From positions 24,488 to 88,487 of the forward strand of contig CAIVJW010000267.1 in NCBI GenBank assembly GCA_903906315.1: a DNA stretch of 64,000 nucleotides, given 5' to 3'. This document shows, piece after piece, positions 26,153 through 34,716 of the stretch. This DNA comes from an uncultured delta proteobacterium (GTDB lineage Bacteria; Myxococcota_A; Polyangia; Polyangiales; Polyangiaceae). Both the position numbers and the translations under genes were made by a program. A model generated the notes under the pieces. It saw only the letters and a program-made list of their open reading frames with translations, made no database searches and was not told the DNA's origin. Every line of letters begins with the position of its first letter. The stretch's first letter is position 1.

Positions 26153-26815
26153 TCAGCGGTCGGCGGGCTTTTCCAGCAGCCAGTCGTGGTAGAGGCGCAG
26201 GCCGAAGGGCGCGCGCAGCGGTAGATCCAGGCCCGCCTTGCGCACAAGCCGGAGGCCCGAAGCCGAGAAGCGGCTCGCCACCGCCGCGGGCGTCGTGACG
26301 TGGTGGTCGTCGATGTCCTTGTAGCCAATCGCGAGGAACGCGGCCTCCATGGCCTTGTTCACCGAGGGCATGCCGAGCAGGAAGGAGCCGCCCGGCGACA
26401 GGACGCGCGCGACCTCGCGAAGGCCGCGCTCGTACTCGTGCAGGTGCTCGAACACCGAGAAGCAGACGACGAGGTCGAAGTGGCCGTCGGGATAGGGTAG
26501 CTCGTAGACGCTGCCCTTCACCAGGCTCGCGCCGACTCCCTTGCTCGCGAGGTGCCGGGTGACCGGGTCCGGATCGGCGTCGAGGTCCACGCCGTGGAGC
26601 TCGGCGGCGGTCGGGGCGAGGGCCAGCAGGACCGCGCCCGCGCCGTAGCCGACCTCCATCGCTCGCGCGAAGCGGCGACGGGGCAGGAGCGCGAAGCCGC
26701 GGTTGATGCGCTCGCGAAAGAGCCAGCCGACGAGCGGCTTGCGGTAGTACTCGATGGGATCGGTGGGGCCGTTCTTGGGCAGCCCCTCCAGCATGGCAGT
26801 CGTCAGCTCGGGCAT
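26153..26815 (-). CDS. SAM-dependent methyltransferase (class I)
   Basis: A 220-residue class I methyltransferase. Motif I is AMEVGYGAG at about residues 52-60, then the acidic loop GVDLDADP, the motif II/III region FDLVVCFSVFEHLHEYE and ARVLSPGGSFLLGMPS. The pattern E-H-L-H-E-Y-E-R-G-L-R-E-V-A-R-V-L is typical of sugar or lipid methyltransferases (Methyltransf_11). The ATG follows GAGGGAGGATCGC, a very strong ribosome site. It is the last gene of a minus-strand operon running from the GDP-fucose synthase gene, so the substrate is probably a glycan or glycolipid intermediate. Substrate identity is not visible. Confidence 0.9.
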   Translation of the reverse strand: MPELTTAMLEGLPKNGPTDPIEYYRKPLVGWLFRERINRGFALLPRRRFARAMEVGYGAGAVLLALAPTAAELHGVDLDADPDPVTRHLASKGVGASLVKGSVYELPYPDGHFDLVVCFSVFEHLHEYERGLREVARVLSPGGSFLLGMPSVNKAMEAAFLAIGYKDIDDHHVTTPAAVASRFSASGLRLVRKAGLDLPLRAPFGLRLYHDWLLEKPADR

Positions 26816-26837
26816 GCGATCCTCCCTCGAGGCACGT

Positions 26838-27560
26838 TCAGGCCGCTCGCAGCTCGCCGCGGACGTGGAGATAGGCCCAGAGCGACCTCGGCACGACGAG
26901 CCCGGCGAGGCGCTCGAAGCCGTCCACGAGGGCGCGCGCGAGCGGCTTCTCGGCGAGGCGCGGCGCGCCGAGGTCCGGGTGGAACACCAGGCGGTGCACG
27001 GGCATCGGCTGGAGCTGCCGGGTCGCCACGACGCGGAACCGGCGCCCGACGAGGCCCTCGAGGAACGGCCCGGTGGATCGGAGCTCGCCCCGCTCGGCGG
27101 GCCGCGTGACCGCGTGCAGGAAGATGAGCGGGTTGTAGCGACACGGCTCGAGCACGTCGATGCGGCCGCCCGGCGCCAGCACGCGGCAGACCTCGTCGAT
27201 CATGCGCTCGGGCTGCTCGAGGTGGTGCACGACGTCGCGGACGATCGCCTGGTCGAAGCTCGCGTCGGGGAACGGCAGCTCGTAGGCCGAGCCGGCGACG
27301 AAGGAGCAGCCGGGCAGGCGGGTCCGCGCGAAGGCGAGCTTGTCCTCGAACAGGTCGATCCCGACGGCGCCCGGCGGCGCCCCGAGGTGGTGGAGCGTCG
27401 CGCCCTCGCCGCAGCCCACGTCGAGGATGCGCCGGCCGAGCGGCAGGAACGCCGAACGCACGAGGGCGCGCTCGCGCTCCGCGACGAACGCGCCCGACGT
27501 CTGCCAGTCGAAGTGCTCCGGAGCCGCCGCGCCGAAGGCCGCCTCGAGGTGCTCGCGCAT
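26838..27560 (-). CDS. SAM-dependent methyltransferase (class I)
   Basis: A 240-residue class I methyltransferase. Motif I ILDVGCGEG lies at about residues 45-53, followed by GIDLFEDKL, FDQAIVRDVVHHLEQPERM and VCRVLAPGGRIDVLEP. The C-terminal third (FLEGLVGRRFRVVATRQLQPMPVHRLVF) is a probable substrate lid. The ATG at 27560 comes 8 bases after the stop of the upstream methyltransferase-glycosyltransferase gene, and the next gene starts 22 bases after its stop, so the genes are co-transcribed. It may methylate the sugar added by that fusion enzyme; this is inferred from position. Confidence 0.9.
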   Translation of the reverse strand: MREHLEAAFGAAAPEHFDWQTSGAFVAERERALVRSAFLPLGRRILDVGCGEGATLHHLGAPPGAVGIDLFEDKLAFARTRLPGCSFVAGSAYELPFPDASFDQAIVRDVVHHLEQPERMIDEVCRVLAPGGRIDVLEPCRYNPLIFLHAVTRPAERGELRSTGPFLEGLVGRRFRVVATRQLQPMPVHRLVFHPDLGAPRLAEKPLARALVDGFERLAGLVVPRSLWAYLHVRGELRAA

Positions 27561-27568
27561 CGCCACGA

Positions 27569-29086
27569 CTACAGGCCCATCCGGAGCTTCTTGAAGCCGA
27601 AGGCCGTCATCTTGAGGAGCAGCCAGCCGTGGCTGAAGCGGCTGATCTTGGTATCTCCGTAGGTGCGCGCGCGATAGCGGACCGGCAGGTCGACGATGCG
27701 CATGTTGAGGCGCGCCGCGCCGAACAGGAGGTCGAAGTCGCCGAACGGGTCGAAGTCGCCGAAGAACGCGCGGTTGTCGGCGATGCGCTGGTAGTCGTTC
27801 CGGTGCAGGACCTTCGTCCCGCAGAGCGAGTCCTTGATCGGCTGCTCGAGCAGCCACGAGAGCGCCGACGAGAAGAACTTGTTGCCGAGGAGGTTCAGGA
27901 AGCGCATCGCCTCGCCCTCCATGGGGTAGACGAGGCGCACGCCGTTGACGAACTCGCCCTTGCCGGTGACGAGGGCGCGGTAGAACTTGGGCAGGTCCTC
28001 GGGCGGGACGGTCAGGTCCGAGTCGAGGATCATGAGCACGTCGTTCTCGGCCGCGGTGAAGCCCTTGCGGACCGCGTCGCCCTTGCCCTTGCCGGCCCCC
28101 TGGTCGACGAGGCGCAGCGCGAGCGGGCCCTTGTACTCGGCCATCACGGCGAGGATCTCCTCGCGCGTGCCGTCGCTCGAGTTGCCGTCGACGAAGATGA
28201 GCTCGGTCTTGCCGCCCATCAGCGGGGTGCGCGCGACGGCCTCGCGGATGTTGCCCTTCTCGTTGCGACAGGGGCAGACGACCGAGACGCTCGGCGGCGG
28301 GTCGGCGAAGGCCTCGGCCGCGGGGCGCGCGACGAAGTAGTCGATGAGCGACGACTCGCGGAAGAGCGGCAGCTTGGCCGCCACGTGGTTTACCGCGTCG
28401 GAGAGGAGCGGCACGTCGATCGGCAGGAGCAGGTCGGTGCCGCGGCGGACGACCTCGAAGCCCGAGAGGTAGAGCAGGTTCTCGATGTCGGTCATCGAGA
28501 GCCAGTTCTGGTCGGGCCAGGGCATCTTGAGGCCGGCCTTCTCCGCGGCCTTGAGCGCCGGCTCCCAGACGAAGTTGTAGTAGGTGACCACCACGCGCCC
28601 GGCCGGCGCGAGCAGCGGCCGCACGCGCTCGAAGGCGCGCTGGATGTCGTCGAGGTGGCCGACCGCGCCGCTGAAGACGATCGCGTCGAAGGGCCCCTCG
28701 GGGAGCGGGTCGCGCTCGACGTCCGCGAGCGTGAACTCGAGGCCGGGGTGGCGCGCCCGGGCGAGGTCGACCATCCGCGGCGAGATGTCGAGGCCGACGC
28801 CGCGCGCGGGGCGCAGGTCGGCGAGCAGGTCACCGAGGCCGCACCCGACCTCGAGCACGCGGCTGCCCGGGAGGATCAGGCTGCCGACGAGGCGCGCGAC
28901 CTCCTTGGCGTAGTAGCGGTTCCGGTCGACCCACTCGGGGCGCGCGTCGGCGAGCGCGTCGAGCACCCCGATCTTGCGACGCCGGCGATCGGCCTCGCGC
29001 CGCTCGAACTCCGAGGCGTAGTCCGCTGCCTCGCCCTGCGAGCGCGGAGCCGCGCCCTCCGCCTTGCTCGCGTCGATGCCGTTCAT
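27569..29086 (-). CDS. Methyltransferase - family 2 glycosyltransferase fusion
   Basis: A 505-residue two-domain enzyme. Residues 60-250 are a class I SAM methyltransferase with motif I VLEVGCGLG (78-86), GLDISPRMVDLA and VRPLLAPAGRVVVTYYNF. Residues 266-505 are a GT-A fold glycosyltransferase of family 2: VSVVCPCRNEKGNI, ELIFVDGNSSDGT, the metal-binding DSD at 355-357 and a C-terminal R-Y-R-A-R-T-Y-G-D-T-K-I-S motif typical of dolichol-phosphate-sugar synthase relatives. No stop, frameshift or spacer weakness separates the halves. The ATG at 29086 begins 11 bases after the upstream fucose synthase stop. The enzyme probably transfers a sugar to a lipid carrier or acceptor and methylates the same product. 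Confidence 0.92.
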   Translation of the reverse strand: MNGIDASKAEGAAPRSQGEAADYASEFERREADRRRRKIGVLDALADARPEWVDRNRYYAKEVARLVGSLILPGSRVLEVGCGLGDLLADLRPARGVGLDISPRMVDLARARHPGLEFTLADVERDPLPEGPFDAIVFSGAVGHLDDIQRAFERVRPLLAPAGRVVVTYYNFVWEPALKAAEKAGLKMPWPDQNWLSMTDIENLLYLSGFEVVRRGTDLLLPIDVPLLSDAVNHVAAKLPLFRESSLIDYFVARPAAEAFADPPPSVSVVCPCRNEKGNIREAVARTPLMGGKTELIFVDGNSSDGTREEILAVMAEYKGPLALRLVDQGAGKGKGDAVRKGFTAAENDVLMILDSDLTVPPEDLPKFYRALVTGKGEFVNGVRLVYPMEGEAMRFLNLLGNKFFSSALSWLLEQPIKDSLCGTKVLHRNDYQRIADNRAFFGDFDPFGDFDLLFGAARLNMRIVDLPVRYRARTYGDTKISRFSHGWLLLKMTAFGFKKLRMGL

Positions 29087-29097
29087 GCCGAGTCCCT

Positions 29098-30078
29098 TCA
29101 CCTTGCCGCGGCCCGCGCCGCCTCGCGAGCCGCGATCTCGTCCTTGTGCGCCCGGTACCACGCGACCGTGCGCTCGAGCCCGACGTCGAACGACACCTGG
29201 GCCGTGAACCCGAAGCGCTCGCGGGCCCGGGAGACGTCGAGCATGCGCCGAGGCTGGCCGTTCGGCCGCGCCGCGTCCCAGCGCGTGCGGCCTCGGAAGC
29301 CGGTCTTCTCGCGGATGCGGTCGGCGAGGTCCCTCATCGCGATCTCGAAGCCCGCGCCGAGGTTGACCGGGTCCGGGTCGTCGTAGCGCTCGGCCGCGTC
29401 CACGAGGCCGCGCGCGGCGTCGTCGACGTAGAGGAACTCGCGCGTGGGGGTGCCGTCGCCCCAGAGCACGACCTCCTCGTCGCCGCGCGCGTCGGCGTCG
29501 ATGAACTTGCGGATCATCGCGGGGATGACGTGCGAGTCCTCGAGGTCGAAGTTGTCGCGCGGGCCGTAGAGGTTGACGGGGAAGAGGACGACGAAGTTCG
29601 ACCCGAACTCCTGCCGATAGGACTGCGCCATGACGAGCAGCGCCTTCTTGGCGATGCCGTACGGGGCGTTGGTCTCCTCCGGGTAGCCGTTCCAGAGGTC
29701 GTCCTCCTTGAACGGGACCGGGGCGAACTTCGGGTACGCGCAGATCGTGCCGGCGACGACGACCTTCGCCGTGCCGGCGCGGCGCGCCTCCTCGAGCACG
29801 TGCAGGCCCATGGCCAGGTTGTCGCGGAAGAACGTGCCGGGCTGGCGGCGGTTCGCGCCGATGCCGCCGACGCGCGCGGCGAGGTGCAGGACGAGGTCGG
29901 GCCGCACCCGCTCGAACAGCGCCCGCGTCGCGACCGCGTCGCAGAGGTCGACCTCGATCGAGCGTGGAGCGACGACGTCCGTGGCGCCGCGCGCGAGGAG
30001 CTCGCCCACGACGTGGCTGCCGACGAAGCCGTTCCCACCGGTGACCAGGATGCGCTTGCTCGCGAGCGAAGAGGGCAT
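29098..30078 (-). CDS. fcl: GDP-L-fucose synthase (GDP-4-keto-6-deoxymannose epimerase/reductase)
   Basis: A 326-residue short-chain dehydrogenase/reductase that converts GDP-4-keto-6-deoxy-D-mannose to GDP-L-fucose with NADPH. The NADP-binding motif GGNGFVG lies at 14-20. The active-site block [18 protein letters not shown] carries C113, equivalent to the catalytic cysteine of the E. coli enzyme, although the usual serine two positions before it is a threonine. Y140 and K144 form the Y-x-x-x-K pair in [10 protein letters not shown]. The stretch [22 protein letters not shown] closely follows the family signature. No gmd dehydratase is present in the window. It is the first gene of a four-gene minus-strand operon with three methyltransferase modules, pointing to an O-methylated deoxysugar glycan. 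Confidence 0.92.
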   Translation of the reverse strand: MPSSLASKRILVTGGNGFVGSHVVGELLARGATDVVAPRSIEVDLCDAVATRALFERVRPDLVLHLAARVGGIGANRRQPGTFFRDNLAMGLHVLEEARRAGTAKVVVAGTICAYPKFAPVPFKEDDLWNGYPEETNAPYGIAKKALLVMAQSYRQEFGSNFVVLFPVNLYGPRDNFDLEDSHVIPAMIRKFIDADARGDEEVVLWGDGTPTREFLYVDDAARGLVDAAERYDDPDPVNLGAGFEIAMRDLADRIREKTGFRGRTRWDAARPNGQPRRMLDVSRARERFGFTAQVSFDVGLERTVAWYRAHKDEIAAREAARAAAR

Positions 30079-30346
30079 GGGGGCGGCCGGAATACCATGC
30101 CGACCGGGCCGGCGCACCTGCTGCGACCGAGCCCGGTTGCCGCACCCGGCCGACGCGCGCGCGCGACGGCGAGGAACGTGGCGACGGGGTCCGTCGAGGC
30201 GCGCGGCGCGCGCCAACCACAGGCGTCACCGCGCGCGTCGCCGGCTCGTTCACGCCCGCCGGCGGCATCCGCCGAGGATCCCGGGCGGTGGTGGTACGAT
30301 GGCGGGCGCGCCGAGGGTGGCGCCACCGCTCGGAAGAGGCTCGACG

Positions 30347-31684
30347 TTGGCGAAACCAGAGCGGTTGTGGGCCGTCCGGCTGGCGCTGTTTCTCGGCTGC
30401 ATGGGGGTGTACCTCGCGCCGCCCGCCGAGTTCCTCGGCAACGACACGGTGCCGTCGGTCCTGACCGCGACGAGCCTCGCCCGGTCGGGAGACGCGGACC
30501 TCGACGAGCTCGAGCCCGTGATCCGCGGCAATCGGCGGGATCTACCCTACTGGGTCGTGCCGACCGTCGATGGCCACCTCGTCTCGCGGTTCGGGATCGG
30601 CGCGCCGCTCGTCGCGCTGCCCGTGTTCGGACCGGCCTTGCTCGTGAAGGGCGCGATCGACGAGCGCGCGGCGCTGCTGCTCGGCAGGCTCGTGGCCGCC
30701 CTTTGCGTCTCGGCGGCGACGGTCCTCCTGCACGCCTCGGCGCGGCGGATCGGCGCGACCGCGCGCGTGGCCCTGGCGGTGGCCGGCCTCTACGCGCTCG
30801 GCACCTCCGCGCTGAGCCTCTCCTCGCAGGCGCTCTGGCAGCACGGCCCCGCCCAGCTCGCCCTGACGCTCGGCGCGTACCTGCTCATCCGCGCGACGGC
30901 GGCGCCCGGCACGGCCGGCGCGCCCTCGCCGCGGTCGACCCCCTGGCTCCTCGCCGGCGCCGGAGCCTCGTTCTCGCTCGTCGTGCTCTGCCGCCCCCCC
31001 GACGCGATCTTCGCGCTGGCCGCGGGCGTGGCCGTGCTGGTCCGCTTCCGCCGGCGCACGTCGAACGTCGCGGCGTTCGTGGTGGGCGCGCTGCCCCTCG
31101 CGCTCGCGCTGCTCTCGTTCAACGACCGACATTTCGGCTCGCCGTTCAGCATCGGCCAGACCCACGTCGTCACGGGGCGCGACGCCCTGCCGCACGCGAG
31201 CTACTGGGACACGCCGTTCTTCACGGGCCTCGCGGGGCTGCTCGTCAGCCCGTCGCGCGGCCTCTTCGTCTACACGCCGGCGTTCCTCCTGCTCCTCTGG
31301 CGACCGCGGCGCACCTTCGAGCAGCTCCCCCTCGCCGTGCGCGCCCTGCTGGTCGGCGCGATCGCGCTCGTCCTCGTCATGGCGCGCTACTACGGCTGGT
31401 ACGGCGGGTACTGCTTCGGCTACCGGATGATCGCGGACGCGACGCCCGTGCTCGCGCTCGCGCTCGTCCCCGGGCTCGCGTCGCTGTCACGCCGGGGCTG
31501 GGCCGCTTTCGGCGCGCTCGCGGCGGCCTCCGTCGTGATCCACGCCGCCGGCGCGCTCAACTACTCGCCCGGCGACTGGGACTCGCACCCGGACCTCGAC
31601 GCGCACGCCGATCGGCTCTGGTCGGTCCGCGACGGGCAGCTCGTCCACGTCTTCACGCGCCGCAAGACGCACGTCGAGCCCTGA
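30347..31684 (+). CDS. Polytopic membrane protein, GT-C glycosyltransferase-like
   Basis: A 445-residue integral membrane protein with about ten hydrophobic segments. The first helix is followed by an acidic periplasmic loop (FLGNDTVPSVLTATSLARSGDADLDELE) like the Asp-containing first loop of GT-C lipid-phosphate-sugar transferases (PMT/ArnT type). Later segments include FNDRHFGSPFSIGQ and MARYYGWYGGYCFGYRMIAD, aromatic-rich loops common in these proteins. I chose the TTG at 30347 because GAAGAGG sits 7 bases before it; an in-frame ATG at 30299 would add 16 residues but lacks a good ribosome site. It is divergent from the fucose synthase operon. Transfer of a sugar from a polyprenyl carrier is inferred. 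Confidence 0.75.
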   Translation: MAKPERLWAVRLALFLGCMGVYLAPPAEFLGNDTVPSVLTATSLARSGDADLDELEPVIRGNRRDLPYWVVPTVDGHLVSRFGIGAPLVALPVFGPALLVKGAIDERAALLLGRLVAALCVSAATVLLHASARRIGATARVALAVAGLYALGTSALSLSSQALWQHGPAQLALTLGAYLLIRATAAPGTAGAPSPRSTPWLLAGAGASFSLVVLCRPPDAIFALAAGVAVLVRFRRRTSNVAAFVVGALPLALALLSFNDRHFGSPFSIGQTHVVTGRDALPHASYWDTPFFTGLAGLLVSPSRGLFVYTPAFLLLLWRPRRTFEQLPLAVRALLVGAIALVLVMARYYGWYGGYCFGYRMIADATPVLALALVPGLASLSRRGWAAFGALAAASVVIHAAGALNYSPGDWDSHPDLDAHADRLWSVRDGQLVHVFTRRKTHVEP

Positions 31685-32262
31685 TCGCGCCCGGCTACCG
31701 GCACGTCGGGTCGGCCGGCGCCGCGACGTCGTTGTCGACGCGGCACTCTCGGCGGGCGGACGCGCGCGCCGGACGACTCGCCGGAGCGGAACCGCGTCGA
31801 GGGGGAGAGGCTCTTCGAGGTGCGCGAGGCGCGGCGCCTGTTCGCGGCCGCGAAGCGCAGGAACCGGGTGGTGCCCACGCTCACCCCGCCGGCCTCGCGG
31901 CAGGCGGTCTTCGGGCTGACGGAGGGCGACGAGGCGGCCGAGGAAGCGCCCAATCCGACCGCGCCGGCGGCGTCGGCGAGCCCGCAGTGAGGGCGTAGGC
32001 GGGTCGTAACCAGCGCGCCCCGCGTTGTAAGCGGGGGTGGGGGCGTCGCGAGCGGCGCGCCCAGCGTTGCAAGCGGCGCCGGTTCGGCGCGCGGAGGCGG
32101 GCTGGCCCGGGCTGTCGACGCTGGCGTCGACGCCGGCGGCCGAGGCACGCGTCGCGGCGCTGCCCGACCGGGCACCGGGACCTTCGCGGCCCCGCTTTAC
32201 GTCGGCCCGCCCACGCGACTAGCCTCGATTGCGCGTCCCGCGCACCGCCCGAGGAGCTCGCC
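31685..32262. other. 578-base region with one possible microgene and otherwise no clear gene
   Basis: Apart from the possible small coding stretch ending at 31990, I see no supported gene. Bases 31991-32262 contain several CG-rich direct repeats (GGGGGTGGGGGCG-like and GGCGTCGACGCCGGCG-like words) and lead into a ribosome site GAGGAG before the ATG at 32263. Confidence 0.5.
31820..31990 (+). CDS. Possible small gene or gene remnant, about 56 residues
   Basis: Bases about 31772-31990 read in one frame have G or C at nearly every third position, ending at TGA 31988-31990, with the sequence ERLFEVREARRLFAAAKRRN, a Pro/Thr stretch and a Glu/Ala/Ser-rich tail ending in SPQ. The only usual start is GTG 31820, preceded by GGGGGAGAGG at a good distance. 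Codon bias extends about 16 codons further upstream in frame without any start, until it fades. It is therefore either a microprotein with a basic helical N-terminus or the 3' remnant of a longer gene. The frame is the same as that of the membrane protein ending at 31684. Confidence 0.4.
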   Translation: MREARRLFAAAKRRNRVVPTLTPPASRQAVFGLTEGDEAAEEAPNPTAPAASASPQ

Positions 32263-32568
32263 ATGACCCCCGACGAGGAAACCCACATCCGCGCAGTCGG
32301 CCGCTGGTTCTACGGAACCGATCCCGCCACCGTGACCGACGCGCTCGGCGACGTGCTCGCCGAGATGGTCCAGAAGGTGATCGAGGGGTCGCGCATGATG
32401 AACCTCGTGCCGCGACCGACGGGCGGGCCGCCCGGCCTGTCATGGGTCGCGAGCCAGGGGGTGCAGATGTGGTTCCGCGCCCACCGCACCGATCGCGTCT
32501 ACGAGGCGGTCAAGCGATCGGTCGCGCTCGGCTACAAGAGCGCCTACAACCTTGCGCAGTACGAGTGA
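32263..32568 (+). CDS. Small hypothetical protein
   Basis: A 101-residue soluble protein of unknown function. It begins MTPDEETHIRAVGRWFYGTD and is mostly helical by composition (VTDALGDVLAEMVQKVIEGS, VYEAVKRSVALGYKSAYNLA), with a Pro/Gly-rich middle (PRPTGGPPGLSW) and no cysteines or signal peptide. GAGGAG upstream supports the ATG. It sits between two membrane-protein genes in the same direction, but 113 bases separate it from the next one. Confidence 0.75.
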   Translation: MTPDEETHIRAVGRWFYGTDPATVTDALGDVLAEMVQKVIEGSRMMNLVPRPTGGPPGLSWVASQGVQMWFRAHRTDRVYEAVKRSVALGYKSAYNLAQYE

Positions 32569-32681
32569 TCGCGTAGCACGGCTCCACTCGACGCGGCCTC
32601 GATCGCCCGCGACGCGCCAGCGCCGAGGCTGCGCTCACGCCGCCCCGTCCGGTTGACATGGGAGAGCCGAGCAAGTAGCCC

Positions 32682-34697
32682 GTGGGCGCCGTGGAATCCG
32701 CGCCGAGACCGACCATCGCTGCGCGCGCTCGCGCGAAGCTCGGCGAGCTCTCCGCGACCCTCGACGGCGCGGCCGAGCGCCTCGCCTCCGTCGCCACCGG
32801 CTGGCTGTTCTGGCCCGCGCTGTCGGCCATCGGCCTCGGGGCGGGCGCGTGGGCGATCGCCCACCAGGACAAGCTCGGCGTCCTCGACACGAACAAGCTC
32901 ACGGCGGACGACCGCAAGCACGCCATCCTGTGGGTCGTCGGCGCGGCCCTGGCGATCGCGGCCGTCCACCTCGCGGTGAACGTCGTGCGCCGCGTCCGGA
33001 CCGGATCGTGGCACGTCGTCCACTCCGCCTCGGCCGCGAACCGCTGGCTCGTCGGCCTCTGCGCCCTGCCGCTCCTCGCGGCCCTGCGCCGCTTCGGCGT
33101 CGAGGCCGACAGCACCCGGCTGACGCTCGCGCTGTGCGCCGGGACCGCCATCTTCCTCGGTCGCGTCGCCTACGAGGTCGCCGAGGTCGAGGATCCCGAG
33201 GCCGAGACCCCGCCGGGCCCGGGGCGCGCCGCGCTCTTCGACCGCCTGGCCGCCGTCGCGGTCGCGTCGCTGTGGGGCGGGTTCGCGACGTTCGTCGGCC
33301 GCCTCGCGGTCTACACGCACCGCGCCCTCGGCACGCGCACGGCCGACCTCGGCGTGTACGAGAACGTCCTCTGGCAGACGTCGCACGGCCACCCGCTCGC
33401 GTGCTCGCTCCTCAAGAGCGGGACGCACCTCTCCGCGCACGTCGACCCGATCCTCCTCGTGATCGCGCCCTTCCACCGGCTCTACCCGCACCCGGAGCTG
33501 CTGATCGTCGCGCAGGCCGTGTGGCTCGGCGGCGGCGTCGTGCCCGTGTACCTCCTCGCGCGCGACCGGATCGGCCGCGGCGCCGGGGTCGTGCTCGCCG
33601 CGGCGTGGGCGCTGCACCCGGCGATCCAGGGCCTCGCGCTCGACGAGTTCCACTCGATCGCGATCGCCGCCCCGCTGTTCGTGTGGCTCGCCCTGCTCCT
33701 CGATCGCGCGGCGACCCGGCCCTACCTCGTCGCGCTCGCGCTCACGCTCGCCTGCCGCGAGGACGTCGCGCTGCTGCTCGTGCCCTTCGGCCTCGTCGCG
33801 CTCGCGGCCCGCGACGCGCGCGCCCGCAAGCTCGGGGCGATCACGGCGGTCGCGTCGGTCGCGTGGTTCGTCGTCGCCCGGATCGTGATCGCGCGCGCCG
33901 GCGGCCTCCTCGTCGCCGGACCGGACGCGGCCGCGTACGAGTCGACCTTCGAGGCCCTGATCCCCGACAAGAACGGCCTCTTCGGCCTGCTCGCGTCGGT
34001 CGTCGCGAACCCGGCCTTCGCCCTCCGGACGGCCTTCCAGGAGGCGAAGCTCGAGTTCCTCCTGGTCTCGCTCCTCCCGCTCGCGCTCCTGCCGCTCCTC
34101 GCGCGCGGCAAGGCCGTGCTCGCGGTCGGCCTCGCGGCCTGCGTCCTCGCGTCCAGGGCGGCCGCGTTCGGGGCGCCGTACCGCTACGCGGTCGCGTTCG
34201 TGCCGTTCGCGTTCGCGCTCGCGCCCGCCGGCCTCGCGCGCCTCGCCGACGGGCCGCTCCCGGGCGTCGCCGCAGTCGACCCGCGCCGGCTCCGCCGCGC
34301 CGTCCTCGCCGGCCTGCTCGTCGCGTCGCTGCTCGTGTCGTGGAAGTTCGGCGCCTTGGTCGACAACGCGAGCTTCAAGCTCCAGGCGGGCAAGCCTGCG
34401 CGCGCTCTCTCGGTGGTCGAGAAGGAAACGTACGCCTGGGTCCGCGAGCAGGCGGACCGCGTGCCCGTGGGCGCCTCGCTCGCGGCCACGCCCAAGCTCG
34501 GGCCGCACGCCGCCGACCGCCCGCGCGCGTACGTCTACCCGGATCGCGACGGCACCGAGTACGTCTTCGTCGACGACGCGGAGCTCCGCGGGCCGGAGCT
34601 CGACAAGCACCAGAAGGCCCTCGCCCAGGGCGAGTTCACCGAGGTCGCCAAGCGCGGCCGGATGGCCCTGCTGCGGCGCAAGCAGCCCAAGGACTGA
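32682..34697 (+). CDS. DUF2079 polytopic membrane protein, copy 1
   Basis: A 671-residue integral membrane protein of the DUF2079 family, which is predicted to be GT-C-like but has no proven reaction. About a dozen hydrophobic segments are present. The family block DLGVYENVLWQTSHGHPL, GTHLSAHVDPILLVIAPFHRLYPHPE, VVPVYLLARDR, LDEFHSIAIAAPLF and LACREDVALLLVPFGL is intact. The soluble C-terminal part (VPVGASLAATPKLGPHAADR, then EYVFVDDAELRG) is shared with the second copy at 38077. GTG 32682 is the upstream in-frame start, with GTG 32691 as an alternative. Conserved aspartate and histidine in the HVDP loop could be catalytic. Its context with epimerase and GT2 genes suggests handling of lipid-linked sugars. 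Confidence 0.88.
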   Translation: MGAVESAPRPTIAARARAKLGELSATLDGAAERLASVATGWLFWPALSAIGLGAGAWAIAHQDKLGVLDTNKLTADDRKHAILWVVGAALAIAAVHLAVNVVRRVRTGSWHVVHSASAANRWLVGLCALPLLAALRRFGVEADSTRLTLALCAGTAIFLGRVAYEVAEVEDPEAETPPGPGRAALFDRLAAVAVASLWGGFATFVGRLAVYTHRALGTRTADLGVYENVLWQTSHGHPLACSLLKSGTHLSAHVDPILLVIAPFHRLYPHPELLIVAQAVWLGGGVVPVYLLARDRIGRGAGVVLAAAWALHPAIQGLALDEFHSIAIAAPLFVWLALLLDRAATRPYLVALALTLACREDVALLLVPFGLVALAARDARARKLGAITAVASVAWFVVARIVIARAGGLLVAGPDAAAYESTFEALIPDKNGLFGLLASVVANPAFALRTAFQEAKLEFLLVSLLPLALLPLLARGKAVLAVGLAACVLASRAAAFGAPYRYAVAFVPFAFALAPAGLARLADGPLPGVAAVDPRRLRRAVLAGLLVASLLVSWKFGALVDNASFKLQAGKPARALSVVEKETYAWVREQADRVPVGASLAATPKLGPHAADRPRAYVYPDRDGTEYVFVDDAELRGPELDKHQKALAQGEFTEVAKRGRMALLRRKQPKD

Positions 34698-34716
34698 CTC
34701 CGCGCGCGGGAGTCAG
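34694..34716. terminator. Convergent terminator hairpin containing both stop codons
   Basis: CTGACTCC at 34694-34701 pairs perfectly with GGAGTCAG at 34709-34716 around a 7-base GCGCGCG loop. The left arm contains the TGA of the DUF2079 gene and the right arm contains the reverse-strand stop of the GT2 gene, so one hairpin would serve both strands. There is no U tract on either side. Confidence 0.5.
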
